52,300 bases of DNA from contig JAIXQE010000140.1 in assembly GCA_027485815.1 (NCBI GenBank), positions 1 through 52,300 of the forward strand. Direction: 5' to 3'. Each line of letters starts with the position of its first letter. Within the stretch, counting starts at the first letter, position 1. The translations under genes were made by a program, and so were the position numbers. The stretch is from Opitutaceae bacterium (GTDB lineage Bacteria > Verrucomicrobiota > Verrucomicrobiia > Opitutales > Opitutaceae). This document shows positions 15,186-23,401 of this stretch, piece after piece. A model generated the notes under the pieces. The model saw only the letters and a program-made list of their open reading frames with translations, was not told the origin of the DNA and did not search any database.

Positions 15186-16028
15186 TCAGAGCTCGACGTT
15201 GTCGATCAGGCGGAACTCGTCGATCCACACCGCGAGGGCCAGCAGGCTGCGCCCGGGCACGACCTCGCGCATCGCCTCGAGTTTGTGCGGGTCGACGAGG
15301 GAGATGTAGATCACCCGCAGCCGGCGCTTCTGCCCGAGCAGGTGCGTGACCTCGGCGATGATGCGATCCGGAATCCGCACGCCCTGCGCGACCATCTCGC
15401 GCGCCCGCCGCAGCGCCGCGGGCACCGCCGCCGCCTCCTGCCGCTGGCCCGGCGTCAGGTCCTTGCTCCGCGCCGTCCACGGCAGGCCGTCCGCGTCCCG
15501 CACCGTGGGCACGACCACCAGCTCCACCCCGAGGCAGAGGTCGGCGTTGAGCTTGCGCAGCACCGCCACCTGCTGGGCGTCACGTTGGCCGAGGACCAGC
15601 CGCTCGGGCCGGACCAGCTGGAGCAGCTTGAGGGTCACCGTGGCCACGCCGCGGAAGTGGTGCGGCCGCGAGACCCCGCACAGGGGCCGGCTGACGACGT
15701 CCTCGACCACCACGGTCGAGAACCCGCGCGGCAGCAGGTCTTCGGTCGCCGGCAGGAAGACCAGGTCCGCGCCGGCCGCGCGGCAGAACTCGGCGTCGAA
15801 CTCGGGCGAGCGCGGGTAGCGGGCGACCGGCTCGCTCGGGCCGAAGGCCAGGGGGTTGACGAAGACGGACACGACCACGGCGTCGCCCCGCGCGCGGGCG
15901 GCGGCGATCAGCGCCCCGTGGCCCGCGTGGAGGGCTCCGCTGGTGGGCACGAGGGCGACGGTCCGCCCGGCGCGACGCAGGTCCGCGACGGCGGCGGGCA
16001 ACTCAGCGGTGGCGGTGATCCGCTGCAT
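15186..16028 (-). CDS. panC: PanC-like protein (pantoate-beta-alanine ligase homologue) with altered ATP/pantoate site
   Basis: 280 residues, ATG at 16028. Overall pattern is Pan[16 protein letters not shown] (27-41) with His34 and His37, [51 protein letters not shown] and an IDNVEL ending. Several residues that bind substrates in known PanC differ: Gln of VNPxQF is Ala61, Lys of GEKD is Arg149, and the SSRN of the KMSKS-like loop is T-A-R-S (185-188). Gln153 and Arg187 are kept. PanC joins pantoate and beta-alanine using ATP. This may be a fast-diverged true PanC of the clade or a paralogue with another substrate. Convergent with the deoR gene, divergent from dapL. Confidence 0.75.
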   Translation of the reverse strand: MQRITATAELPAAVADLRRAGRTVALVPTSGALHAGHGALIAAARARGDAVVVSVFVNPLAFGPSEPVARYPRSPEFDAEFCRAAGADLVFLPATEDLLPRGFSTVVVEDVVSRPLCGVSRPHHFRGVATVTLKLLQLVRPERLVLGQRDAQQVAVLRKLNADLCLGVELVVVPTVRDADGLPWTARSKDLTPGQRQEAAAVPAALRRAREMVAQGVRIPDRIIAEVTHLLGQKRRLRVIYISLVDPHKLEAMREVVPGRSLLALAVWIDEFRLIDNVEL

Positions 16029-16148
16029 GGGGGGGTGCGGAGACGTTGGACGCGGGCGGGGCCCGGAGGCAATCCCGGACGCGCCACCGAACGCGGACTT
16101 GAATTCGCCGGGGCCGCCCCGTTTGCTCCGCCCTTTCCGCCCGCGCCC

Positions 16149-17372
16149 ATGATCCGCATCAACGAGAACTACACCAAGCTCAAGGCCTCCTACCTCTTCA
16201 GCGACATCGCCAAGCGGGTCAGCGCCCACGTTGCCGCCCATCCCGACCAGCCGGCGATCCGCCTGGGCATCCGCGACGTCACCGAGCCGCTGCCGGCGGC
16301 GTGCGTCGCGGCGCTGCACGCGGCGACCGACGAGATGGCGCGGCGCGAGACCTTCAAGGGCTACGGCCCGGAGCAGGGCTACGCGTTCCTGCGCGAGGCG
16401 GTGGCGCAGCACGACTACGCGGCGCGCGGCTGCGCGATCGAGCCGGACGAGATCTTCATCTCCGACGGCTCGAAGTGCGACTGCGGCAACCTGCAGGAGA
16501 TCTTCGCGACGGACATCCGCCTCGCAATCCCCGACCCGGTCTACCCGGTGTACGTGGACACGAACGTGATGGCGGGCCGCACCGGCGGGAACGTCGACGG
16601 CCGCTACTCCGGGGTCACCTACCTCGACAGCACGCCGGCCAACGGCTACGTGCCGGCCCTGCCCGAGGGCGCGGCGGACCTGATCTACCTCTGCTTCCCC
16701 AACAACCCCACCGGGGCGGTGGCGACGCGGGAGCAGCTCACGGCGTGGGTCGAGTACGCGCGCCGCCACCGCGCGGTGATCCTGTTCGACAGCGCGTACG
16801 AGGCCTACATCCGCGACCCGCGCATCCCGCACTCGATCTACGAGATCCCGGGCGCGCGCGAGGTGGCGATCGAGTTCCGCAGCTTCTCCAAGACCGCCGG
16901 CTTCACCGGCACGCGCTGCGCCTACACCGTGGTGCCGAAGTCGGTGCAGGCGTGGGACGCCGCCGGCCGCCCGCACGCCGTCCACGCCCTCTGGAACCGG
17001 CGGCACACGACCAAGTTCAACGGTGTCGCCTACCCGATCCAGCGCGCGGCCGCGGCCATCTACACCGAGGAGGGCAAGCGCCAGACCGGCGCCCTGATCG
17101 ACTTCTACCTCGCGAACGCCCGCCTGATCCGCGAGGCGATGACCGGCCTCGGCTTCACCTGCGTCGGCGGGGACAACGCGCCCTACATCTGGGTCAACAC
17201 CGGCCGCGACTCGTGGGAGTTCTTCGACCTGCTGCTGCAGCGGGCGCAGGTGGTGTGCACGCCGGGCGCCGGCTTCGGCAAGTGCGGCGAGGGCCACGTG
17301 CGGATCAGCGCCTTCAACTCGCGCGCGAACGTCGAGACCGCCCTCACCCGCATCGCCGCGGCCCTGCGCTGA
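16149..17372 (+). CDS. dapL: LL-diaminopimelate aminotransferase
   Basis: 407 residues, usual DapL length. N-terminus [20 protein letters not shown] is characteristic, followed by [31 protein letters not shown], the strongly conserved [33 protein letters not shown] and the PLP-lysine block [17 protein letters not shown]. The C-terminal block is [19 protein letters not shown]. It converts tetrahydrodipicolinate directly to LL-diaminopimelate, the lysine and peptidoglycan route used by Verrucomicrobiota, plants and Chlamydiae. It is alone on the plus strand, divergent from panC and convergent with the transport operon. Confidence 0.95.
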   Translation: MIRINENYTKLKASYLFSDIAKRVSAHVAAHPDQPAIRLGIRDVTEPLPAACVAALHAATDEMARRETFKGYGPEQGYAFLREAVAQHDYAARGCAIEPDEIFISDGSKCDCGNLQEIFATDIRLAIPDPVYPVYVDTNVMAGRTGGNVDGRYSGVTYLDSTPANGYVPALPEGAADLIYLCFPNNPTGAVATREQLTAWVEYARRHRAVILFDSAYEAYIRDPRIPHSIYEIPGAREVAIEFRSFSKTAGFTGTRCAYTVVPKSVQAWDAAGRPHAVHALWNRRHTTKFNGVAYPIQRAAAAIYTEEGKRQTGALIDFYLANARLIREAMTGLGFTCVGGDNAPYIWVNTGRDSWEFFDLLLQRAQVVCTPGAGFGKCGEGHVRISAFNSRANVETALTRIAAALR

Positions 17373-17377
17373 GCCGC

Positions 17378-17408
17378 GGGGGGGCGCGGGCGTACCCGCT
17401 AGCGCCCC
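17378..17408. terminator. Hairpin between convergent dapL and auxiliary lipoprotein gene
   Basis: GGGGCGC (17381-17387) pairs with GCGCCCC (17402-17408), with a small inner CGGG/CCCG stem. It fills the 26-base gap between convergent genes and overlaps the lipoprotein stop codon. No T run is present on either strand, so the terminator call is tentative. Confidence 0.35.
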
Positions 17409-17962
17409 GCGATCTCCGCCGCCAGGCCCGCCACCGCGGCGCTCAGGCCAGCCGCCAAGCCGGCCTCGTCGCGGCCGTCCCACGTGAGTCCCGCGGCGCG
17501 AAACTCGCCGCCCACCAGCGCCGCGCCGCGCCGCGTGAGCTCCCACGTCGCGCGGAACTCCACCCCGCCCGCGGCGGTGCCCTCGGCGGAAAAAACGCGC
17601 ACGACCAGCCCGGCCGCGTCCGCCTCGCCGCCCCGGGGCGCCGGCGCGAGGCCGAGTCGCCGCAGGTTCTCGCCGAGCACGCGCGTGACGCCCTGCTCCA
17701 GCGGCTCGCCCCAGCGCGCCGCCTCGCGGAACGTCACCTCATGGCCGCCGCGCCGCACGACCAGCGCGGGCTGGCGCAGGTAGGCCGCGAGCTCCACCGG
17801 CCGCAGCGCGACCACCCCGCGCGCCGGCGCGGCCGCCCCGGCCTCCGCCGCCAGCAGGAAGAATCGCGTCGGATCCGGCCGCGGCGCGGGCAGCAGCGAG
17901 CAACCGGCCCCGGCGGCCGCGACGGCGAGCAGGGCAACGAGCAGGAAGGCGCGCGGGATCAT
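17399..17962 (-). CDS. ABC-type transport auxiliary lipoprotein (PqiC/ABC_trans_aux-like)
   Basis: 187 residues from ATG at 17962, which gives a lipoprotein signal: MIPRAFLLVALLAVAAAGAG with Cys21 as the lipidation site. The mature part (DPTRFFLLA near the start, VVALRPVELAAYLRQPALVVR, LGENLRRLG, AGLSAAVAGLAAEI at the end) has the YLxRPxLV-type block of the ABC_trans_aux family, periplasmic or outer-membrane lipoproteins that partner MCE proteins. It is the last gene of an operon with mlaD, mlaF and mlaE homologues, 19 bases after mlaD. Expected role: helping lipids cross the envelope. Confidence 0.85.
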   Translation of the reverse strand: MIPRAFLLVALLAVAAAGAGCSLLPAPRPDPTRFFLLAAEAGAAAPARGVVALRPVELAAYLRQPALVVRRGGHEVTFREAARWGEPLEQGVTRVLGENLRRLGLAPAPRGGEADAAGLVVRVFSAEGTAAGGVEFRATWELTRRGAALVGGEFRAAGLTWDGRDEAGLAAGLSAAVAGLAAEIAGR

Positions 17963-17981
17963 CAGGAAAGTCAGGCGCCGC

Positions 17982-18980
17982 TCACGGCCGCGGCCGGCCG
18001 GAAAGCAGGGCGTTGGGGTTGCGTTCCAGGTAATCGGCCAACCGGGTGACGGCGGCCGCCGCCTCATTCAGGCGCCCGAGGGTCTCGCCCAGCTCCGCCC
18101 CCACCCCGGCGTTGCCCGCGAAGAACCGGCGCGTCTCCCCCGCGGCCTCGCCGAAGGCCTGCATGGACCGCCGCGCCTCCGCGAGGGTCGCCGCCAGTTC
18201 CCGGCCCGCCGGCTCCACCTGCGCATCCACCCGCGCCAACGTGGCCCGCAGCTCGGTGGCCGCCGCATCAAGATTCACGAAGGTCCGCCGCAACTCCGGC
18301 GACGTCGCCAGCGCCTCGACCGCGACGCCGGTCGTCCGCCATTGGTCGACCAGGCCCTTCACGTCGATCCCGGCCACCTGGCGCCGCGTCTGGGCGACGA
18401 GCGCCTTCAACTCCTCCGCCAGGCCCACGAAGTCCACCCGCTTCACCTTCGCGAGGATCTCGGACGCACTGGCCTGGAACTCGGAGATCGCCGAGGGCAG
18501 CGCCGGCACCACCACGTACCGCGGATCCTTCGCCGCGGGATCCGCCGGGAAATCCGCCGGATTCACCAGGTCGAGCTCCACGTACAGCAACCCGGTCGCC
18601 AACCCGAGCACCCCAAGCTTCGCCCTCAGGCCGCGGTCCACCAGCCGCTGCAACGCGCCGGCCTGCCCCAGGTCGATCGCCGCACCGTCCACGGGCGTCA
18701 CCGCATCCTTGTGGATCTCACCGACCACCGCGACCACCGAGCGGCCGGTCGCCGGATCGTAGCGGAGGTTCAGGTCCACGACGCGCCCGACGCGCACGCC
18801 GCGGAGCTTCACGGGGGAGCCGAGGTCGAGGCCGTGGATGGACTCGTTGAAGAAGACGGTGAAACGAGGCGGCTTGGAGAGGAAGCTGATGCCGCCGAAG
18901 GAGACGAGGGACAAAAACAGCAACGCCAGCCCACCGATCACGAAGGCCCCGACGACGGCTGGACTTACCTTGGTCTTCAC
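17982..18980 (-). CDS. mlaD: MlaD/MCE-family substrate-binding protein
   Basis: 332 residues. One N-terminal transmembrane helix (VVGAFVIGGLALLFLSLVSF, about 9-28) anchors it in the inner membrane. The MCE domain follows: RFTVFFNESIHGLDLGSPVKLRGVRVG in two parts (about 38-64), VDLNLRYDP, LRAKLGVLGLATGLLYVEL. From about 175 onward the protein is long and helical with many Ala, Leu and Glu, as in PqiB-like or Mce tails that form a tunnel. It is encoded between mlaF and the auxiliary lipoprotein. Predicted to carry phospholipids between membranes. Confidence 0.92.
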   Translation of the reverse strand: MKTKVSPAVVGAFVIGGLALLFLSLVSFGGISFLSKPPRFTVFFNESIHGLDLGSPVKLRGVRVGRVVDLNLRYDPATGRSVVAVVGEIHKDAVTPVDGAAIDLGQAGALQRLVDRGLRAKLGVLGLATGLLYVELDLVNPADFPADPAAKDPRYVVVPALPSAISEFQASASEILAKVKRVDFVGLAEELKALVAQTRRQVAGIDVKGLVDQWRTTGVAVEALATSPELRRTFVNLDAAATELRATLARVDAQVEPAGRELAATLAEARRSMQAFGEAAGETRRFFAGNAGVGAELGETLGRLNEAAAAVTRLADYLERNPNALLSGRPRP

Positions 18981-19029
18981 GCGGGGGGAAGCTGGGCGAT
19001 CGGCCGGCGGAAGGACAGCCTGAACCGGC

Positions 19030-19806
19030 TCAGGCCGGCGCCGTCCGGGTGAGGAAGGCCCGGACCCGGGGGTCGGATGATTCGAGGAGCGCGGCGGGCG
19101 GCCCCGCGGCGATGATCCCCTGCTCCTCCCGGGCCAGCATGATCGCGCGGTCGGCGAGGGCGAAGATGGAGGCCAGCTCGTGCGAAACCACCACGATGGT
19201 CGTGCCGAAGGTGTCGCGGACCTGGCGAATGAGATCGTCGAGGCTGCGGGACGTCACGGGGTCCAGGCCCGCCGAGGGTTCGTCGAAGAACACGACCGCG
19301 GGGTCGAGCGCCAGGGCCCGCGCCAGCCCGGCGCGCTTGCGCATCCCACCGCTGATCTCGGCCGGGTAATAGTCCTCGAAACCCTGCAACCCGACCTGGG
19401 CAAGCTTGAGCGCGGCGAGTTCCCCGCGTTCCCGGCGGCTGAGTGGAGTGTACTCCTCGAGCGGCAGGGCGACGTTCTCGCGGAGGGTCAGCGAAGACCA
19501 CAGCGCACCGCCTTGGAAGAGCACCCCGAAGGTGCGCAGCAGCTCGCGGCGCCCGGCCGTGTCGGCCGCGGCGAAGGGCTCGCCGTGGAAGCTCACCCGC
19601 CCGCGCCGCGGCTCCTGGAGCCCGATCAGGTGGCGCAGCAGCGTGCTCTTGCCGCAGCCGGAACCGCCGATGACGAAGAAGATCTCCCCCGGCGCCACCG
19701 AGAAGGTGATGTCACGGAGCACCAGTCGGCCCTCGTAGCCGCAGTCGAGCGCCTCGGCGGCGATGGCGGGGATTTCCCCGGGGGCAAGGCGGGCGGGAGC
19801 GTCCAT
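19030..19806 (-). CDS. mlaF: ABC transporter ATP-binding protein MlaF
   Basis: 258 residues. Walker A IGGSGCGKSTLL with Lys53, signature EISGGMRKRAGLARAL, Walker B AVVFFDEPSAGLDPVTS, and a switch His in VVVSHELASI. The SGGM(R/K)KR form of the signature and the SAGLDP box are typical of the MlaF/MkL subfamily. It energises the MlaE permease to move lipids. It lies five bases after mlaE and 49 bases before mlaD. Confidence 0.94.
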   Translation of the reverse strand: MDAPARLAPGEIPAIAAEALDCGYEGRLVLRDITFSVAPGEIFFVIGGSGCGKSTLLRHLIGLQEPRRGRVSFHGEPFAAADTAGRRELLRTFGVLFQGGALWSSLTLRENVALPLEEYTPLSRRERGELAALKLAQVGLQGFEDYYPAEISGGMRKRAGLARALALDPAVVFFDEPSAGLDPVTSRSLDDLIRQVRDTFGTTIVVVSHELASIFALADRAIMLAREEQGIIAAGPPAALLESSDPRVRAFLTRTAPA

Positions 19807-19811
19807 CGGCG

Positions 19812-20936
19812 TCAGATCCCGAGCACGTCAAACAACACCGCGAACAAGGCGTCCGCGATGACCAGCAGGAGCAGGGCCGTCACCACCGCCGAGGTGGTGG
19901 CGCGGCCGACGCCGTCGGCGCTGCGCTCCGCCTGCAGCCCGCGGAGGCAGCCGGCGAGACCGACGATCAGCCCGAACGCGACCGCCTTGATCACGCCGGA
20001 AGCCACGTCGGACAAATCGATGATCGTGAGCAACTCCACCCAGAAGGCCGTCGGGGGAATCGCGAGCACGGCATAGGCGATCACCAGCCCGCCGAGGATG
20101 CCGAGGGCGTTCGCGTAGAGGGCCAGCACCGGCATCATCAGCGCCAGCGCCAGCAGGCGCGGCAGGACGAGGAACTGGACCGGTGGGATGCCGAGCGTGG
20201 CGAGGGCGTCGATCTCCTCGTTGGCCTTCATGTTGCCCAGGGTGGCGGCGTAGGCGGCCCCGGTCCGCCCCGCGAGCACCACCGCCGTCATCACCGCCCC
20301 CATCTCCCGCACCATCGAAAGGCCGACGAGGTCGGCGATCCAGATGTCGCCGCCGAACTGGCGCAGCACGATCGCGCCGGTGTAGGCGAGGGTCACGCCG
20401 ACGAGGAAGCTGATCAGGCTGACGATGGGGAGGGCCATCGCGCCGCACTGCTGCATCTCGGCGGCGCAATCGGCCCAGCGGAACCGCCGCGGGCTGCGCG
20501 CGAGGCGCACCGCGCTGAGGGCGCATTCGCCGACGAAGTCGAGGATTGCCCGCGCCTGCACCGCCACCTCCCGCGTCGCGAGCCCCACCGCGGTCAGGAA
20601 GCTGTCCGCGCGATCCGCCGGCGCGCCCCGGGCCTGCGCGGCCTCGAACTGCGCGAGGAGGTCGCGGAGCCGGGGCGGCAGCTCCGCATCGTCGCAGGGC
20701 AGCCCGGCCGCGCGGCACTCCCGGCGGACGCCCGCGAGGAAGAGCGGCAGCGAGCTGTCCCAGCGGCCCAGGGCCTCGGCGACCAAGCGGACCCCGACGG
20801 TGCCCGGCGGCAGCCCGGGCCAGACGGGCGGGGACTGGCTGATCTGCCACCCGCCGCCGACGGTGACCACCCCACGTTCCGCCACCACCTCGGTCCGCAC
20901 GGTGGCGGCGGCGGGAAGGGCGGGGGCGTCCGGCAT
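19812..20936 (-). CDS. mlaE: MlaE-family permease with N-terminal STAS-like domain
   Basis: 374 residues, ATG at 20936. Residues 1-110 form a soluble STAS-like (MlaB-like) domain with GVVTVGGGWQI and LGRWDSSLPLFLAGV. The MlaE permease part (about 130-374) contains FLVGVTLAYTGAIVLRQFGG, MVREMGAVMTAVVLAGRTGAAYAA, NEEIDALATLGIPP and a C-terminal multi-helix region. The glycine-rich EMG and AGRTG blocks and the EIDAL motif are diagnostic. Fusion of the STAS domain explains the lack of a separate mlaB gene. First gene of the operon, divergent from a phosphatase gene. Confidence 0.94.
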   Translation of the reverse strand: MPDAPALPAAATVRTEVVAERGVVTVGGGWQISQSPPVWPGLPPGTVGVRLVAEALGRWDSSLPLFLAGVRRECRAAGLPCDDAELPPRLRDLLAQFEAAQARGAPADRADSFLTAVGLATREVAVQARAILDFVGECALSAVRLARSPRRFRWADCAAEMQQCGAMALPIVSLISFLVGVTLAYTGAIVLRQFGGDIWIADLVGLSMVREMGAVMTAVVLAGRTGAAYAATLGNMKANEEIDALATLGIPPVQFLVLPRLLALALMMPVLALYANALGILGGLVIAYAVLAIPPTAFWVELLTIIDLSDVASGVIKAVAFGLIVGLAGCLRGLQAERSADGVGRATTSAVVTALLLLVIADALFAVLFDVLGI

Positions 20937-21041
20937 GCGCGGAGTCCACCGGCGCCGGCCGCGCGCGCCAACCCCATTTTGCGGCGGGGCGAGGTTTTGC
21001 CTCGTTTCCCGCGTCGCGGACGGCACGCTGCCGCGACCGCG

Positions 21042-21689
21042 ATGCCCCGCTACGAAACCCTGTTGCTCGATCTGGATGGCACCTTGGTGGACGCGTTCAC
21101 CACGATCCACCGTTCCTATTGCCACGTGCTGCCCCAACTCGGGCGCCCGGCCCCCACCCTCGCCCAGGTCCGCGCGGCGGTCGGCGGCGGGCTGGAGCGG
21201 GCGATGGGGCACTTCCTTCCGCCCGAGCTCGTGGCGGAGGGCGCGCGCCTCCACGTGGCGTACACCGACTCGATTTTGCTCGAGGACGTCCGCCTGCTGC
21301 CCGGCGCGCGGGAGTTGCTGGAGGCCCAGTACGCCCGCGGGGTGGTGCTGGCGGCGTTCACCAACAAGCGCGGCGAGCACTCGCGGCGGATCTGCGCCCA
21401 CCTCGGCGTCACGCCGTTCCTGCGCGGCGTGTTCGGCGCGGGCGACACTCCCTGGCTCAAGCCGCGGCCGGAATTCGCGGCCTACGCCCTCGGCCAACTC
21501 GGGGCGCGCGCGGAAAGCACCCTGCTCATCGGGGACTCGCCCTTCGACATCGCGGCCGCGCACGCGGGCGGGTTCGCCTGCTGGGCCGTGAGCACCGGCA
21601 CACACGCCGCCGCGGAATTGACGGCCGCCGGCGCCGACCGGGTGTTCGCCGGCCTGCCCGAGGTGCAGGCCGCCCTCGCCACCCCCTGA
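21042..21689 (+). CDS. HAD-family phosphatase (phosphoglycolate phosphatase-like)
   Basis: 215 residues from ATG at 21042; the frame is open upstream but that part has no homology. HAD motif I is LLDLDGTLVD with Asp10 and Asp12, motif II Thr in AFTNKRGEH, motif III Lys in WLKPRPE, motif IV LLIGDSPFDIAAA. The helical cap between motifs I and II is C1 type, as in Gph and related small-molecule phosphatases. Substrate unknown. It is followed 63 bases later by a sodium symporter on the same strand, which may be co-transcribed. Confidence 0.88.
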   Translation: MPRYETLLLDLDGTLVDAFTTIHRSYCHVLPQLGRPAPTLAQVRAAVGGGLERAMGHFLPPELVAEGARLHVAYTDSILLEDVRLLPGARELLEAQYARGVVLAAFTNKRGEHSRRICAHLGVTPFLRGVFGAGDTPWLKPRPEFAAYALGQLGARAESTLLIGDSPFDIAAAHAGGFACWAVSTGTHAAAELTAAGADRVFAGLPEVQAALATP

Positions 21690-21752
21690 GCCGGGGGTAG
21701 TTTCGCCTTTTCCCCGCCCCGCGTCGGCCCATCCTCGCCCGCACCCCGCCCC

Positions 21753-23222
21753 ATGAAGCTCACGCTCCTCGACTGGTCGATCATCCTCGTGTACCTCGCC
21801 GGCTGCCTCGCCGCCGGGCTGTGGATGCGGCGGTTCGTGCGCGGCGTGCAGGACTTCGCGGTGGCCGGGCGGGAGATGGACGTGAACCTCGGCATCGCCT
21901 CGCTGGCGGCGACGGAGCTCGGACTCGTCACGATCATGTACACGGCACAGCTGGGGTACGAGAAGGGCTTCGCGGGGGCGGCCATCGGCGTGATCATGTG
22001 GCTGGTGATGTGGTTCGTGGGCCGGACCGGGTTCGTGATCGCCCCCCTGCGCGCCTCGGGGATCATGACCATCCCGGAGCTGTTCGAGAAGCGCTTCAGC
22101 CCGCGCGTCCGCTGGCTGGCCGGGCTGTTCGTGGTCCTCGGGGGCCTGCTCAACATGGGCATCTTCCTCCGCCTCGGCGGCGAATTTCTCGTCCACGCCA
22201 TCGGCCTCCCGCCGGGCGCGCTGGAGTGGACGATGACCGCCCTGCTGGGGCTGGTCCTGCTCTACACCGCGCTGGGCGGGATGCTCTCGGTCCTCGTCAC
22301 CGATTACCTGCAATTCCTGGTGATGGGCGTGGGCATCGTGGTCACCTCGGTGCTGGTGCTCTGGCAGATCGGCTGGACGCCGCTCACCGCGGGGCTCGAC
22401 GCCGCCTGGGGCGCCGGGCAGCTGAAGGGGCACCCTTACAATCCGTTCCACGAATCCTCCTTCGGCTGGGGCTACCTGCTCTGGCAGTTCGTGTTCCAGC
22501 TGGCGGTGGTGACGACGTGGCAGACGCAGATCAGCCGGGTGCTCTCGGCGCGCAACGCGGACACCGCGCGGGCGATGTACCGCCGCACGGCGTTCTACTT
22601 CGTCGGCCGCTTCCTGCTGCCCGGCCTCTGGGGCGCGGCGGCCTGCGTGTGGTTCGCGGCGCAGGGCGGGCTGCCGGAGGGGCTGACCAGCCTGACGGCG
22701 ATGCCGCACTTCCTCGGCGTGGTGCTCCCGGCCGGCCTGATCGGCCTGGTGGTGGCCGCGATGTTGGCGGCCGAGATGTCGACCGACAGCGGCTACATGC
22801 TCACCTGGGCGACCGTGATCTACAATGACCTCGTCGCCCCGTGCCTGAAGCGGCCGCTGAGCCCGCCCGCGCAGCTGCGCCTGACCCGGGCGCTGGTCGT
22901 GGCGATCGCCGTCTTCCTGCTGTTCTACGGGCTCTGGTACGAACTCCCGGGCAACGCATGGGACTACCTCGCCGTCACCGGCAACATCTACCTCGCCAGC
23001 GTCTTCACGCTGCTTGTCGCCGGGCTTTATTGGCCGCGCGCCAACGCCACCGGCGCGGTCGCGGCGCTCGTGCTGGGCGCCGTGGGCCCGCTGGTCTTCC
23101 TCGTCCTCGGCCAGCGCCTGGCGATTGCCCCCGAGGTCGCCGGCGCCTCCTCCTTCACGCTCGCGGCCCTCGGGATGGTCGTGGGCTCCCTGCTGACCCC
23201 CGCCCGTCCCGTCCGCTCATGA
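21753..23222 (+). CDS. Sodium:solute symporter (SSS family)
   Basis: 489 residues with about 13 hydrophobic segments starting LTLLDWSIILVYLAGCLAAG. Family marks: FAVAGREMDVNLGIASLAAT (34-53), GRTGFVIAPLRASGIMTIPE, and AAMLAAEMSTDSGYMLTWAT (about 332-351), the last resembling the sodium-site helix of SSS proteins. Substrate is not clear; carbohydrate, carboxylate or amino acid uptake are all possible. Its stop overlaps the start of a 52-residue membrane protein (ATGA), suggesting the two work together. Confidence 0.9.
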   Translation: MKLTLLDWSIILVYLAGCLAAGLWMRRFVRGVQDFAVAGREMDVNLGIASLAATELGLVTIMYTAQLGYEKGFAGAAIGVIMWLVMWFVGRTGFVIAPLRASGIMTIPELFEKRFSPRVRWLAGLFVVLGGLLNMGIFLRLGGEFLVHAIGLPPGALEWTMTALLGLVLLYTALGGMLSVLVTDYLQFLVMGVGIVVTSVLVLWQIGWTPLTAGLDAAWGAGQLKGHPYNPFHESSFGWGYLLWQFVFQLAVVTTWQTQISRVLSARNADTARAMYRRTAFYFVGRFLLPGLWGAAACVWFAAQGGLPEGLTSLTAMPHFLGVVLPAGLIGLVVAAMLAAEMSTDSGYMLTWATVIYNDLVAPCLKRPLSPPAQLRLTRALVVAIAVFLLFYGLWYELPGNAWDYLAVTGNIYLASVFTLLVAGLYWPRANATGAVAALVLGAVGPLVFLVLGQRLAIAPEVAGASSFTLAALGMVVGSLLTPARPVRS

Positions 23223-23377
23223 ACACCGCCCTCGTCGCCTTCTGGGGCCTCCTCCTCGGGGCCTCCATCGTCTGGTACGGCTTCCTGGTCTTCCACGTCG
23301 GCTGGAAGGCCGGCCGCGAGATCCGCGACCTCACCGCGACCCTCGGGGCCGCCGACCGCCCGCCGGACCAGCGCTGA
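23219..23377 (+). CDS. Small membrane protein coupled to the sodium symporter
   Basis: 52 residues beginning MNTALVAFWGLLLGASIVWY with one hydrophobic helix (about 3-27) and a charged tail (WKAGREIRDLTATLG). The ATG overlaps the symporter stop in ATGA, the classic sign of translational coupling. No family recognised. Because the downstream recD2 start is only 24 bases away, all three may share a transcript. It may be an accessory subunit of the symporter. Confidence 0.65.
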   Translation: MNTALVAFWGLLLGASIVWYGFLVFHVGWKAGREIRDLTATLGAADRPPDQR

Positions 23378-23401
23378 CCGCGCGCCGGCCGCCGTCCCGC
23401 C

